A DNA stretch of 64,000 nt from Alphaproteobacteria bacterium (GCA_016722515.1 JADKJE010000001.1:1-64000); one strand, 5' to 3'. Shown: positions 46,491 to 55,687, numbered from the stretch's first letter. The notes: generated by a model from the sequence alone, not told the origin. Program-made: numbers and translations.

Positions 46491-47111
46491 TTATTGATCC
46501 GAATCGTCTTGATGATCATTCCGCTCGGGCCTGTCGTTTCTTTCTGAGCGGTTATTTTTTTCCTGTCTGTCATTCCTGTCTTGACGGTCGTTGCGCTCTT
46601 GATGCTCACCACGATTATCACGATGTTGTGGACGGTTATGTTGACGATCCTGACGTTGATCACGGTTATTATTTCTTCCAGCAGCCCTTCTAAATTGACG
46701 CTTAGAAACCATTACGGCAATAAACAAATAACCAAAACCAACCAAAACTGTCAGCAACGCTAACATGGAGTGATCCGAGGTTGCTAATCTGACAACGGCC
46801 CAAAGCGTTCCTAACGCAATAAGGAGCGAAAATAATTGGCCAAAACGGTAGCTGCCCTTCATTGCCTGAAGATAGGCGGCTTCAACACGATGGCGATGCT
46901 CCATCTCTTTTTCAGCCATAGCAAACAAACGGTCTTTTGCTCCTGGAATGAGCTGCTCATATGCCTCAATAACAGCAGCCGGAGGCAATATCGAATGAGA
47001 ACGGCGTGGACCTCCGCCAAAGTGAGGACGCCCACCTCCATTACTGCGTGGACGTGAATGTTGCCGTGAGTTACGGCGATTATTATTATTGCGATTATAA
47101 TTTGTATTCAT
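46491..47111 (-). CDS. DUF2335 membrane protein with low-complexity ends
   Basis: 206 residues. The core (AVIEAYEQLIPGAKDRLFAM, AEKEMEHRHRVE) is DUF2335, followed by two membrane helices (LFSLLIALGTLWAVVRLA; LALLTVLVGFGYLFIAVMV). The N-terminus is N/R/G-rich and the C-terminal 60 residues are an RND(Q/R)-type repeat (NDRQDRNDRQEKN). In the operon between the 100-residue gene and NlpC/P60. The tail is unusually hydrophilic. Role in GTA function unknown. Confidence 0.85.
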   Translation of the reverse strand: MNTNYNRNNNNRRNSRQHSRPRSNGGGRPHFGGGPRRSHSILPPAAVIEAYEQLIPGAKDRLFAMAEKEMEHRHRVEAAYLQAMKGSYRFGQLFSLLIALGTLWAVVRLATSDHSMLALLTVLVGFGYLFIAVMVSKRQFRRAAGRNNNRDQRQDRQHNRPQHRDNRGEHQERNDRQDRNDRQEKNNRSERNDRPERNDHQDDSDQ

Positions 47112-47126
47112 AGAGAAATCCTTTTA

Positions 47127-47429
47127 TTATGAGTCCTGCGAGTCATTATCTCGAGGTAATGCATCCGCATCATGATCTGATTCGTCTTCAACATCTTGGT
47201 TGCCTTCATCTTCTGGCTGACTCTCTTTATCCTGCACAGCAGCCCTGTGAGAATGAGCTTCTTGAGGAATCACAGAAGTAAGGGCTTCACTAACGAATTT
47301 CCAATCTTCACCCATGGCGATGTCAGACGGGGCAAACGGGCCGCGATCAATAGGTAAAGCAGGCAAAACAGCCGCCCTAGCGCTGCCGATAGAAAAGTTT
47401 TTAACAAACAAAGAAATTGACTGTAACAA
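47127..47429 (-). CDS. Hypothetical acidic protein, 100 aa
   Basis: TTG start with AGGTAGG seven bases upstream. The first 60 residues are moderately hydrophobic (LQSISLFVKNFSIGSA, AMGEDWKFVSEALTSV); the last 40 are strongly acidic and disordered (EDEGNQDVEDESDHDADA). Between DUF2163 and DUF2335 genes in the same direction. No family recognised. Confidence 0.55.
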   Translation of the reverse strand: MLQSISLFVKNFSIGSARAAVLPALPIDRGPFAPSDIAMGEDWKFVSEALTSVIPQEAHSHRAAVQDKESQPEDEGNQDVEDESDHDADALPRDNDSQDS

Positions 47430-47529
47430 AATAACCTACCTTTAAAGCGGGAACAACCAAGCGTATTGCCTCACTAACGTGAGCCATACATTTGCAATAC
47501 TACTGGAATATCCCAATCAATGCAAGGAG

Positions 47530-48159
47530 TTATGCACCCTTTTCAACGCTTAACAACCCGGATTGCCCAGGTATAAAAGGTTCACCCCTAAAATTGATGG
47601 CATTATTGAAATAGCTGACACAGGTAGAAAACCGTTTATCACAACGGATCTGGCTAGGATACTGTGCTAACATAACTCCGCATTTTTTATCCCCCAATTC
47701 AGCCCTGCAGGTAGACGAATAAAATTGCCCCAAACGAGCCTGTAAACGGTCTCCAAGACCCGCTACTTCTGCATAAAAACGCTGGCCTTGTAAGTGAATT
47801 TTAACAATCTCACCAACTCTCAAAACACGGTGCCCCTGAGATAAATCGTCATAGTTAACCAGCCATAGTTCTACTTTAGCATGATCAAGTAACCCATTGT
47901 TAATTATATCAATACTTAGGTAATCATCGTCAATGATGGCTTCACACGTAAAAGGGAGCTCCTGTTCATCTGGGTAACCCAGTGTAGAGGGTGTCATCAA
48001 TCCCGCTCCAGGACGAAAAAGGATCGATTGATAAGTTATAGCCCGATCATGGGATGTATAGGCTAACAAGGCACCATTGCTTAATGAGATATGCCAAAGA
48101 TAAGCAGTCGTGGTTAGCGGCTGCTGCAAATGATGATGCAGTGCGGGAGATATTTTCAT
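47530..48159 (-). CDS. GTA tail protein, DUF2163 / phage BR0599 family
   Basis: 209 residues. The N-terminal HLQQPLTTTAYLWHISLSNG, central STCRAELGDKKCGV and C-terminal CDKRFSTCVSYFNNAINFRG with PFIPG are diagnostic of the DUF2163 (RcGTA g13-type) family, which bridges the distal tail and baseplate. It is shorter than the usual near-300 residues but keeps both Cys-rich ends. No clear ribosome-binding site. A 9-bp repeat array lies upstream. Confidence 0.9.
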   Translation of the reverse strand: MKISPALHHHLQQPLTTTAYLWHISLSNGALLAYTSHDRAITYQSILFRPGAGLMTPSTLGYPDEQELPFTCEAIIDDDYLSIDIINNGLLDHAKVELWLVNYDDLSQGHRVLRVGEIVKIHLQGQRFYAEVAGLGDRLQARLGQFYSSTCRAELGDKKCGVMLAQYPSQIRCDKRFSTCVSYFNNAINFRGEPFIPGQSGLLSVEKGA

Positions 48160-48240
48160 GGGAGATCATTGGAAAAAAGATTCAAAAACGCAGTATCCCC
48201 ATCGCCTTCCCTCGAAACCGAGGAGCAACGAGGATACTCA

Positions 48241-48330
48241 TTCTAATTATTCTAATTATTCTAATTATTCTAATTATTCTAATTATTCTAATTATTCTAA
48301 TTATTCTAATTATTCTAATTATTCTAATTA
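48241..48330. repeat. Perfect 9-bp microsatellite, 10 units
   Basis: TTCTAATTA repeated ten times without error (TAATTAGAA on the coding strand). It lies between the stop of the 242-residue gene (48337) and the start of the DUF2163 gene (48159), so length changes would alter only the intergenic distance. Confidence 0.97.
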
Positions 48331-48336
48331 TTCTTT

Positions 48337-49065
48337 TTATGCATTTTCATGCACGCCAGCTCTTTTGCGTTGCGGAATAGAAACAGCCGGTGTTTGCTGA
48401 GGAACCAAGCTTCCTACCCGTACAAATGGATCATGATAGAATTGCACACCGGCATCGGCCATAATGCGCCCAAACGCTTTCAGGTAAAATTTATCCTGTG
48501 GCGAGAACCGGGCTTTAATGGCGTGCGCCAAACGTTGAATTTTTTGTAATAATTCTGAAGGGATAATGGATTTTCTACGGATATCAGAAACAGATTTGGC
48601 TTTGAGGACATTTAGTTGTTGCGCGCGTTTAACCTCTTCCTCAGAAGTGACACGACGAACCTCACCTTCATAATCGTCCTCTTCATTCCCCGCTTCAGCC
48701 TGCTCGTCTTTTTTCTCTAATAAAGGTGGAAATAATAAGTCACCAACCAGTTGTGGGTTTTCTAATGGAAGAGACTGCTGACGCCCCGCCCGTTGCATAC
48801 GCAAGCTCAATTCTTGAGCCTGCTGCTGGGCATGTTCTTCTAGCTGGAGTCTAAGCTCTTTATTTTCATTGGCAGAAGGGTGTGCCTTTACTTTGACGTC
48901 AGGTATAACGGGCTGTTCCGGTTCGACGACTTCCTGAGCGACCATATCATTTAACCATTGATCAAACGCTGATCCCATGAATTGATCGTCTTTAACGATC
49001 TGCGGATCCCCATCGTGTTCATTAATATGCTGATTATGACGTTTTGTTGATGTAGCTCGTGGCAT
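48337..49065 (-). CDS. Hypothetical protein, 242 aa, in GTA region
   Basis: A charged, mostly helical protein without membrane segments. ELRLQLEEHAQQQAQELSLR is a probable coiled coil; the C-terminal third (SELLQKIQRLAHAIKARFSP, then DKFYLKAFGRIMADAGVQFY) looks folded. GGGGA precedes the ATG. It occupies the place where GTA tail or tape-measure genes are expected but is too short and lacks tape-measure features. Function unknown. Confidence 0.6.
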   Translation of the reverse strand: MPRATSTKRHNQHINEHDGDPQIVKDDQFMGSAFDQWLNDMVAQEVVEPEQPVIPDVKVKAHPSANENKELRLQLEEHAQQQAQELSLRMQRAGRQQSLPLENPQLVGDLLFPPLLEKKDEQAEAGNEEDDYEGEVRRVTSEEEVKRAQQLNVLKAKSVSDIRRKSIIPSELLQKIQRLAHAIKARFSPQDKFYLKAFGRIMADAGVQFYHDPFVRVGSLVPQQTPAVSIPQRKRAGVHENA

Positions 49066-49212
49066 ATATGCTTTCCCCTTTTCACAAGTGAAACTATTAT
49101 ACCATAAATTTCCATTAAGTTCAATCCCTTAAATCCTTATTATTTAACTGACTTTGTAATAAAACCTGCTATAATACAGGTAGGAAGACAGTATAAATAG
49201 GACATCCCTATC

Positions 49213-50166
49213 ATGAAAGGTGAAACCGCCAATATGCAGCCTCAACCGATTCGGTTGGCCTTGACCCCTGAAATCAGGGCACAGGCGCTTGTTCTAGCCA
49301 CCCAACTAATCGATTCAGGCGTTATTTCACATAATGGATCTGTTCTTAAAGAATGGGTATTTGATAAGGCAGTGTCGAATGCCAATAAGCAATCTCCACA
49401 ACCATCAACCGAAGAATCACAATCAAAAGAGCCCTCAGACAAAGCAACCACGTCAGAATCTGCTCAATCAAGCAAGCCTCCTCAAAGCACTAAAGGCCAA
49501 TCCCCAAAAGGCCAGATGAATAATAAGCAAGCCAAATACCTGGCTCAGGAAACCATAAAAACCAGCCTCATGCTTAAAATCGGAGCAGAAAAAGACCCGA
49601 GTCAGCGTGCTGGCGAATCTCGACAAACGAATATAGAAAAGGCCTCTATTTACCATCGTGAAGGCCATGCCAATGTGGGTTTGATTCGCAAAGCCTTGGG
49701 TGCGACCTTAGCTCTAGGTGACCAAATAGGTACAATCATCAGCCATATTTTTAATCCCATCCACGGCAAAGATGCTCAAACAAGTGTTGAGCATGATGTA
49801 GGCCCTTCCGTTGGCCCTCAGGATCAAACAACAGCCAAAGAGAACAGTGAAAAAGCAGCACAAAAAGCGCTTGAAGAATACACGAAGCGCTTAATGGTCG
49901 AAGTCGAGCGCCAGAAAAAACCGGAAGTGCAAAAGAAACTTGCCGAATCTGCGAACATCGAAACACCCCGGGAAGTGGTTATGCCTATCCTTGAAATTCC
50001 AACCTCACTGAATGATCTGGGTTCTGGAGTTAGAATGAAAATGTCCATCGGCAATCTACAACCAGACCCTACACCGCCTACTGACCAGCAAGAGAAAACC
50101 CAAGAAAAAACTCCAGGTTCTCACCATCCAGCCCGTAAAGGTGGATCGGTCATCCCGGGACGTTAA
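49213..50166 (+). CDS. Hypothetical protein, 317 aa
   Basis: The N-terminal 45 residues (IRLALTPEIRAQALVLATQL) look folded and helical; then a S/Q/K/P-rich linker, a middle region (KTSLMLKIGAEKDPSQ; SIYHREGHANVGLIRKALGA), a coiled coil (AAQKALEEYTKRLMVEVERQ) and a disordered tail. No signal peptide. Plus strand, converging on and overlapping DUF3168 by four bases. It breaks the GTA run, so it is likely an insertion. Family unknown. Confidence 0.6.
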   Translation: MKGETANMQPQPIRLALTPEIRAQALVLATQLIDSGVISHNGSVLKEWVFDKAVSNANKQSPQPSTEESQSKEPSDKATTSESAQSSKPPQSTKGQSPKGQMNNKQAKYLAQETIKTSLMLKIGAEKDPSQRAGESRQTNIEKASIYHREGHANVGLIRKALGATLALGDQIGTIISHIFNPIHGKDAQTSVEHDVGPSVGPQDQTTAKENSEKAAQKALEEYTKRLMVEVERQKKPEVQKKLAESANIETPREVVMPILEIPTSLNDLGSGVRMKMSIGNLQPDPTPPTDQQEKTQEKTPGSHHPARKGGSVIPGR

Positions 50167-50552
50167 ACCCAGGCTTCCCATTTCACTTGTCCATGCTGAA
50201 TGCCACCTTCATCCAAGGTGCTTAATTCGATCTTGTTTATCTTTATGGCTCGAACGCCCGCTGTTTGCCAGTCATGTTCCTGTAGCGCCTGTTTCACTTT
50301 TTCCATCACCTCTATGAGATGAATCAGTGATGAATCCTGACTGTAATAGTGGCACATAAGTTCAAGCCTAAAACCGTAATCCGTCATGGTGTCACACGAC
50401 CAAGCCTCCTTACACTCCAGTGTCATGTAGGGAAATGGTGACAGGGGCCACACTTTAGTAAAGACGGGAATGCCATAGGACTTGATCTCATGATATTCTT
50501 TGAGCATCCCACACGTTTGCAGGAGAACATTGGCAATCAATAATGGTTTCAT
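50163..50552 (-). CDS. GTA DUF3168 tail completion protein
   Basis: The start is set at ATG 50552, right after the head-tail adaptor stop, giving 129 residues; the upstream extension overlaps that gene. FPYMTLECKEAWSCDTMTDY, with the phage DUF3168 order (a P-Y-hydrophobic strand, a turn, then YGFRLELMCHYYSQD), and a helical VMEKVKQALQE follow. RcGTA homologues sit at the head-tail junction. Confidence 0.85.
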   Translation of the reverse strand: MKPLLIANVLLQTCGMLKEYHEIKSYGIPVFTKVWPLSPFPYMTLECKEAWSCDTMTDYGFRLELMCHYYSQDSSLIHLIEVMEKVKQALQEHDWQTAGVRAIKINKIELSTLDEGGIQHGQVKWEAWV

Positions 50553-50553
50553 T

Positions 50554-50907
50554 TCATCGGTCTCCCTGTCCCTGACAAACGATAATTTCCTGCCAACCAT
50601 GACGATTATCAAGGTTTGTTATACTGATAATACCAAAGGTTAGGTCGTTAAAGCGGATACGCATGGTCTGATCCACTCCAGGCTGAAAGCGCAGGATAAT
50701 GCGTAGCATCTGGCGCAATTGCTGCTGCTGGGCCAATTCCATTTCCTGAGAATATCCGACACGCACGGTCGTTACCTGCGCAAAAACAGATAATATTTCT
50801 GTCCAGATAGTCGTATACCCGCCGCCCCCGTCATCAAGGGGTTGTGGTGCATCAATCTTGATTAAGTCACGTAATTTTGAGCTATCAAATCTAAACATTG
50901 CAGACAT
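50554..50907 (-). CDS. Phage/GTA head-tail adaptor (head closure)
   Basis: The start is placed at ATG 50907 (GGGGAG seven bases upstream), 117 residues; it overlaps the end of the connector gene slightly if the longer frame is used. KLRDLIKIDAPQPLDDGGGG, WTEILSVFAQVTTVRVG and MRIRFNDLTFGIISITNLDN match the Phage_H_T_join / TIGR01563 fold. Order connector-adaptor-DUF3168 is that of GTA and HK97-type phages. Confidence 0.9.
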   Translation of the reverse strand: MSAMFRFDSSKLRDLIKIDAPQPLDDGGGGYTTIWTEILSVFAQVTTVRVGYSQEMELAQQQQLRQMLRIILRFQPGVDQTMRIRFNDLTFGIISITNLDNRHGWQEIIVCQGQGDR

Positions 50908-50920
50908 CGGATACTCCCCT

Positions 50921-51217
50921 TCAAAAACGATACGCACGACGATGAATGAGCAACTGCGATAACGATAATGGTTCTTTGGCATCATACGCTGCTACCACCC
51001 ATTGGAACAACGCCTGGACAATATCCACGGGAACCTCTTCATCGTCGGCAAGCCCCACCAGTTTTCTGTTTAAAAATAATTCTGCTTTGATGCGTGCCGC
51101 CTTAATTAATTGCGCAAGATACGCATCATCTTCATCGTGGTTAATCCGCAATTGTTTTTTAACCTGTGCCACTGAAACAGGTTCGCAACAAACGGACAAC
51201 AAATGAATGTCTGGCAT
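50921..51217 (-). CDS. Phage/GTA head-tail connector (gp6-like)
   Basis: 98 residues: VSVAQVKKQLRINHDEDDAY, LAQLIKAARIKAELFLNRKL and VPVDIVQALFQWVVAAYDAK, the helix pattern of HK97 gp6-like connectors that bind under the portal. AAAGGAG precedes the ATG. Eight kilobases of unrelated DNA separate it from the capsid gene it normally follows. Confidence 0.9.
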   Translation of the reverse strand: MPDIHLLSVCCEPVSVAQVKKQLRINHDEDDAYLAQLIKAARIKAELFLNRKLVGLADDEEVPVDIVQALFQWVVAAYDAKEPLSLSQLLIHRRAYRF

Positions 51218-51278
51218 AAAATCTCCTTTAAAGATAATGACTTTTGTGAAAAGGATCGATATAATACTGGCTCGAAAT

Positions 51279-51355
51279 GGTCTCGTAGCTCAGTAGGATA
51301 GAGCACAGGATTCCTAATCCTGGGGTCGTGCGTTCGAATCGCATCGAGACCACCA
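51279..51355 (+). tRNA. tRNA-Arg (anticodon CCT)
   Basis: Acceptor GGTCTCG pairs with CGAGACC, D-stem GCTC ... GAGC, anticodon stem CAGGA/TCCTG with loop TTCCTAA, T-loop GTTCGAATC, and encoded CCA at 51353-51355. 77 bases. Non-GTA debris lies just downstream, so this tRNA may be an insertion site. Confidence 0.95.
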
Positions 51356-51404
51356 TATTTCCTAGGTTTTAAGCACTTTAACCTAGTCAAAAAAATGCTC
51401 TTTT

Positions 51405-51731
51405 TTGCTACTTTCTGCTCTTATGTATGCAGAAAGTATACAGAGTGCCGGCGCGGCTGAGCCAAACTTTGACCAATTTCCCAAATGGCAACCAATCGCC
51501 GAATGGTTTAAAACTCAGCATTACCATTCTCACCATTTATCAGATGCCCAGTTTGATGAACTGATAGCCCAGGTCAACAAATCCATAAACCATTATCAGT
51601 TTATCAGTGATAAGGGCGACATCTGGAAAACTCCAGACCAGTTCCATCATGACAAAGGTGGCGATTGTGACGACTATTCCATTGCTAAGATGGATCGATT
51701 GGCCAACGCTGGTCACTGCTGTCCCGTTTAA
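51405..51731 (+). pseudogene. BTLCP cysteine peptidase remnant
   Basis: About 108 residues from TTG 51405. It keeps the N-terminal half of the BTLCP family (FDQFPKWQPIAEWFK; TPDQFHHDKGGDCDDYSIAK with the catalytic Cys) but stops after LANAGHCCPV, before the His and Asp needed for catalysis. Compare the intact 226-residue homologue at 14466-15146. Truncated next to an IS4-like scrap. Confidence 0.75.
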
Positions 51732-51816
51732 AAAAACGCATATAGCTTGCATGCTTAGCCAACACTGAAAAAGTGCCTATAATGTTGGTATCGAAACAGC
51801 ATTATGGAGCACAGGC

Positions 51817-52026
51817 ATGCATCACAAAGATATGTTATTTAGTCAAATAATCAAATATATTCCCCGTCATAGGTTCGATACTATAGTAGAGCAGCACGGC
51901 GGAGATCGGCGTGTGCGTAAATTGAGTTGCTGGACGCAGTTTAGGGAGTGTTTAAATAACTGTGTCACTGATAGCAAGTTAAGCAGAAAGCTGTTATGCT
52001 GGCTTTATCTCTGTGGCGATTTTTGA
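51817..52026 (+). mobile_element. IS4-family transposase N-terminal scrap (DUF4372)
   Basis: 69 residues: MLFSQIIKYIPRHRFDTIVE, GGDRRVRKLSCWTQFRECLN is the DUF4372 domain that begins many IS4-family transposases. Everything after it, including the catalytic DDE core, is missing and the frame runs into an unrelated convergent gene. No inverted ends seen. Confidence 0.75.
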
Positions 52027-53791
52027 GATGCATTTAAACCTTGGAGCAATGTTTTTTCTTTGATATAGTTTTTGCTAAAATGCCCCGCTCCTTTTCCTTT
52101 GATGATATCCATACTGCCTTTATAAAGTGTTGAAAGGCCGCGTGAGGAGTTTTTTTGAGCTTCACTAACACTAGTAGCTATACTTTTGATAAGCTTTTCT
52201 TTGTCCACTTCGTCCACTTTTTCAATATAATTTCCTATATTGTCTTTACAGAATTTATCTAATATTTTATCGTTTTTCTTAGTGTTATATTTTATTCCCT
52301 TGCTTTTCAATTCTTTTTGTAACGTTTGTTTAAAATTTTGTTCTTCGCCCTTAATATCATCGCATATTTTTTTAATAAACTGATCTTTCTTACCCGTTGT
52401 ATCTCTATAAATAGTTGAAATATCACGGAAACTTTTGTTGGTAATCATGTTCTGGATCAGCTTGTCAGGATTATTATATCCTAATTCAGTAAGTGTATTT
52501 TTGAGTTCTTTTCTAGGTAATGATTCGGATATTGTTTCTTTTATTAATCTTTTCAATGGTTCTTTTAGTTCTTCGGGATTACCCCAAGGTTTATCATGGT
52601 ATTCCTCATGAAGCTTATGCAATAATCTGTCAGATAATGTTTTAGCAGTACTTTTAAAATTATCAGTGGTGTCCTCTAGTTTTTCGTGATTTAATGCAGC
52701 AATTTTAACAATAAGATCTTCGGGCGAAATATGCTCGCTTTCATCAATTCCCTTTAAAATATCAACTATTTCCTTACGCAAATCATTATTTTTATGACTT
52801 TGTTTACAAATAAAGCGGGAAAGCAAATGACATTGTAACGCTGGCTCAAGTATAGCTATATCTTTCGATTTTTTTGTATCATGTTTTTTCGATGTGTCGA
52901 CAAATGATTTGACCTTTTTTTGTAGTTCCTCTACTTGTTCTCTTAAGTTACTTTTTTGATCATTATTTAAGTCTGCGTTCTCAGGTTGTAATAATTTGTC
53001 TTTAAAGCTCCCTGGTATTGCCTCTAATTGCGGGATCATATCATGGGCCCTGCTTTCTTTTAAATCAGCTATTTTATGTTCGGTCAGCGGGCCATTTTTT
53101 GTTCCAAGCTTGTACGGGTTATCTGCTTTACTGCGCGCATCTAGCATTTCCACGAGACCAGAAATGATAGTATTCTTTTCAGGAACGACATGCTGAACTG
53201 GTCTTTTAAAACCCTCGGTGGGTATTCATCTGCTCCCATGTTAGTTTTGAGAGCCTCTTTGAGAGCCTCTTGAAATTTAGCTAATTCTTTAAATCTAGCT
53301 AATTCAGTATTGTCTTTGCTTGAGTATATCTCGTTTATGCGCTCTGTTAATGCCTTGCAATTACCCGTTTTGGCATCGGCCAATACTTCTTTTTTGACGC
53401 CAAGTACGTTGATGATAGCTTTGTCCAGTTCTTCTTTTTTGTTATCAGGTACATTTGTTTCAATGAACTTGATTAATGCATGCACTCGATACTCATCAGA
53501 ATCAGGGCTTTGAGCTATTTTTTTAATTTTAGCTTGGATGCTAACGACTGAATGCTGACTTTTATCATCTTCTACATAATTAATATTTTTATCCTGGCCC
53601 GCTAATTTATACAGTTCCCATAATTTACTTTCAGATAAGTCATTTAATTTTTCTGAAACCATTTTTTTACTACCAATGAGTAAATCATACAATCTTAAAT
53701 CATCCAAAGCGGCTATTGAAAGTTCAATCGTTTCATTAGCTTTCTTAATTTCATCCTGTAGTTTTTTAAAAATGTTTTGGTCTTTAGACAT
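52005..53791 (-). pseudogene. Large hypothetical protein split by a frameshift
   Basis: Two overlapping frames, 53141-53791 (216 residues) and 52005-53153 (382 residues), read as one protein of about 595 residues. Upstream of the second frame's putative start the same frame continues back as KRPVQHVVPEKNTIISGLVE, and the first frame reaches EYPPRVLK before going out of register. A one-base loss within 53204-53222 (a T4 or G3 run on the plus strand) joins them as VLKRPVQHVV. The protein is charged, helical, K/E/D-rich, with no membrane segment. Family unknown; it may be an effector-like protein, given the A/T-rich codon use and isolation. Confidence 0.65.
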
Positions 53792-54147
53792 ATTAAGTGC
53801 TCTATTATAATATTCTATAATGAAATGCGAAAAATTAATAGTGAACTATAATATAATTAATCGCCACATAATAATATTATACACTTTATTGTGAATAAAT
53901 CAATAAATATCATTTTTAGTATGATTATTAAATAATTAACAAATAATTTTTACGAAAATATTAATTATTATAAATTGATTTCTATGATTTTTGACTAGGA
54001 AACCCAATGCCTCACCCATATTAAGGCTACAGACCAAGAATATAGATGAAGAATGTGCCAAGAGATGGGGCTCTTCGTGTAAGAGACCATTACTATAAAT
54101 GTATCGATTGTTTACAGGTATTTTTGAGGGAATATACACAAAAAAGA
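53792..54147. other. AT-rich gene-free region
   Basis: About 350 bases with no supported gene. 53810-53960 is extremely AT-rich and probably includes the promoter of the broken gene to its left. Short frames here lack ribosome-binding sites. Confidence 0.5.
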
Positions 54148-54168
54148 GCCAATGGATTTACCATTGGC
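54148..54168 (-). terminator. Intrinsic terminator of the histidine kinase gene
   Basis: GCCAATGG (54148-54155) pairs with CCATTGGC (54161-54168), loop of five. On the minus strand it is followed by TCTTTTTTGTG, and on the plus strand by TTAATTTTTATT, so it may work both ways. It lies about 56 bases past the kinase stop. Confidence 0.85.
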
Positions 54169-54223
54169 CCTTAATTTTTATTGGCGTAAAAGAAAGAGGC
54201 TTCAGCAAACATCCTGCGTAGCT

Positions 54224-55501
54224 TTAGCGAAGCAGGACCGTTTGCTTAACCCATGCAGCAGCGCTTTGATAAATTAATTCGGCATCAAATGGGGCTACTA
54301 AAATAGCATCGATACCTAGCAAATTTAATTGCTCTTTTGAAGCACCGAGTGTTTCTTTGGTTAGTGCCAGGACTGGGATTTCTGGATAGGCTTCTTTTAA
54401 TAATTGGGCGATGTGTTTTCCATCACCATAAATATCAAACAAATCACAAAATACCAGACGTATTTCGTTTTCTTTAATAAGCACTAATGCTTCAGCTGCA
54501 TCGTTGGTGGAATAAATATCCATAAATCCCTCTTGCTGTAATTGACACAATGTTTGCGGCTGTAAACCAGCATTTTGAAAAATAAGGACCTTGATACACT
54601 GCACAGGGGCTTCAGACGAACCTTCGTTACTGTTACTTGGATCATCCATCCATGACACTTGATTGACTGTCACAGGAATATCAATACGACAAATCGTTCC
54701 ACCTTTTCTATTATCGCTGAAAACAATAGATCCAGATAAGGCGCGTACCATTTGACGTGTAACAAATAACCCCATTCCTAACGTGATAAGATTATCATCT
54801 ATATTATTCTTCTCAGAAAAGAACTGGCTCATTTTTTTCTTTTCCAGATCAGACATACCAGAACCGTTATCCATGATTTCAACTAATAAAAAATCGTTAT
54901 TTTGCCCCAGACGTGACAAACCAACAGTAACGGTGATAGTGCCTTTGTCAGAATATTTAACCGCATTACTAAGAATATTCATCACGATATGCCGCAAAAA
55001 AATAGGATCACTGGAAATGATGTGATAAAGAGGAATAGCCAAATCCAGTTTAATATTTACGCACTTGTCTTTAAGTGGAAGATCAAACATCGAAACCACG
55101 TGCCGCACCAATTGTTGTACATCAACAGGTTGGGTGCCGATCACTTTAAAATTCTGTTCTAATTTTGAAAGATAAAGAAAACCATTAACCGTTTCCAGCA
55201 GATTCTGACTGGTTTGTTGGATGGTATTGACCCATTTTTTCATTTCCGGTGTTAACATTTGATCTTGTAATAAACCTGACATCGCTACGATAGCCTGCAT
55301 AGGGGTACGCACTTCATGGCTGAGTGAGAGCATACATAACTGCATGAATTGCACCTTAGAGACAGCTGAAGACGGTTCATTCTCGGTATTAATACCTACT
55401 CCATGATGATTCATTCGCATGATATGGATAGTGCCCATGACAACTAAAAGCAGCAAAACAGCAATCAAGCATCCGACAATAATGAATTCTGACATTCCCA
55501 T
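54224..55501 (-). CDS. Hybrid sensor histidine kinase with atypical receiver
   Basis: 425 residues. One N-terminal membrane helix (5-27), no periplasmic sensor. HisKA H-box LSLSHEVRTPMQAIVAMSG (H62), N-box HIVMNILSNAVKYS, G1 EIMDNGSGMS, and G2 LGMGLFVTRQMVRAL are intact. The C-terminal receiver-like domain (about 307-420) has CDLFDIYGDG at the phosphorylation-site strand but starts VLIFQNAG, lacking the acidic pair that binds Mg2+. No response regulator gene is adjacent. Signal unknown. A hairpin at 54191-54240 overlaps the 3' end. Confidence 0.9.
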   Translation of the reverse strand: MGMSEFIIVGCLIAVLLLLVVMGTIHIMRMNHHGVGINTENEPSSAVSKVQFMQLCMLSLSHEVRTPMQAIVAMSGLLQDQMLTPEMKKWVNTIQQTSQNLLETVNGFLYLSKLEQNFKVIGTQPVDVQQLVRHVVSMFDLPLKDKCVNIKLDLAIPLYHIISSDPIFLRHIVMNILSNAVKYSDKGTITVTVGLSRLGQNNDFLLVEIMDNGSGMSDLEKKKMSQFFSEKNNIDDNLITLGMGLFVTRQMVRALSGSIVFSDNRKGGTICRIDIPVTVNQVSWMDDPSNSNEGSSEAPVQCIKVLIFQNAGLQPQTLCQLQQEGFMDIYSTNDAAEALVLIKENEIRLVFCDLFDIYGDGKHIAQLLKEAYPEIPVLALTKETLGASKEQLNLLGIDAILVAPFDAELIYQSAAAWVKQTVLLR

Positions 55502-55687
55502 TTGATTACCATGATTTGGGTTAAGAAATGTTCAGTATCATTAACAATTCTTAATATTTTGATAACCGCCTAGGCTGTGACAGCTTAACCATCAATCTTA
55601 GATTGTTAAACCTTACCATCATAATTTTTATTTCTTCATTCATAATGATCATTTTTTCTTTTAAACCTATAATTAAAAAATTATTTT

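Noticed and set aside
48158..48400. 80-residue frame with NYSNYS repeats
   Set aside because: It is the translation of the 9-bp microsatellite on the strand opposite to the GTA genes.
51106..51390. 94-residue minus-strand frame with DAIRTHDPRIRNP
   Set aside because: This well-known false protein is the antisense translation of a tRNA, here tRNA-Arg at 51279.
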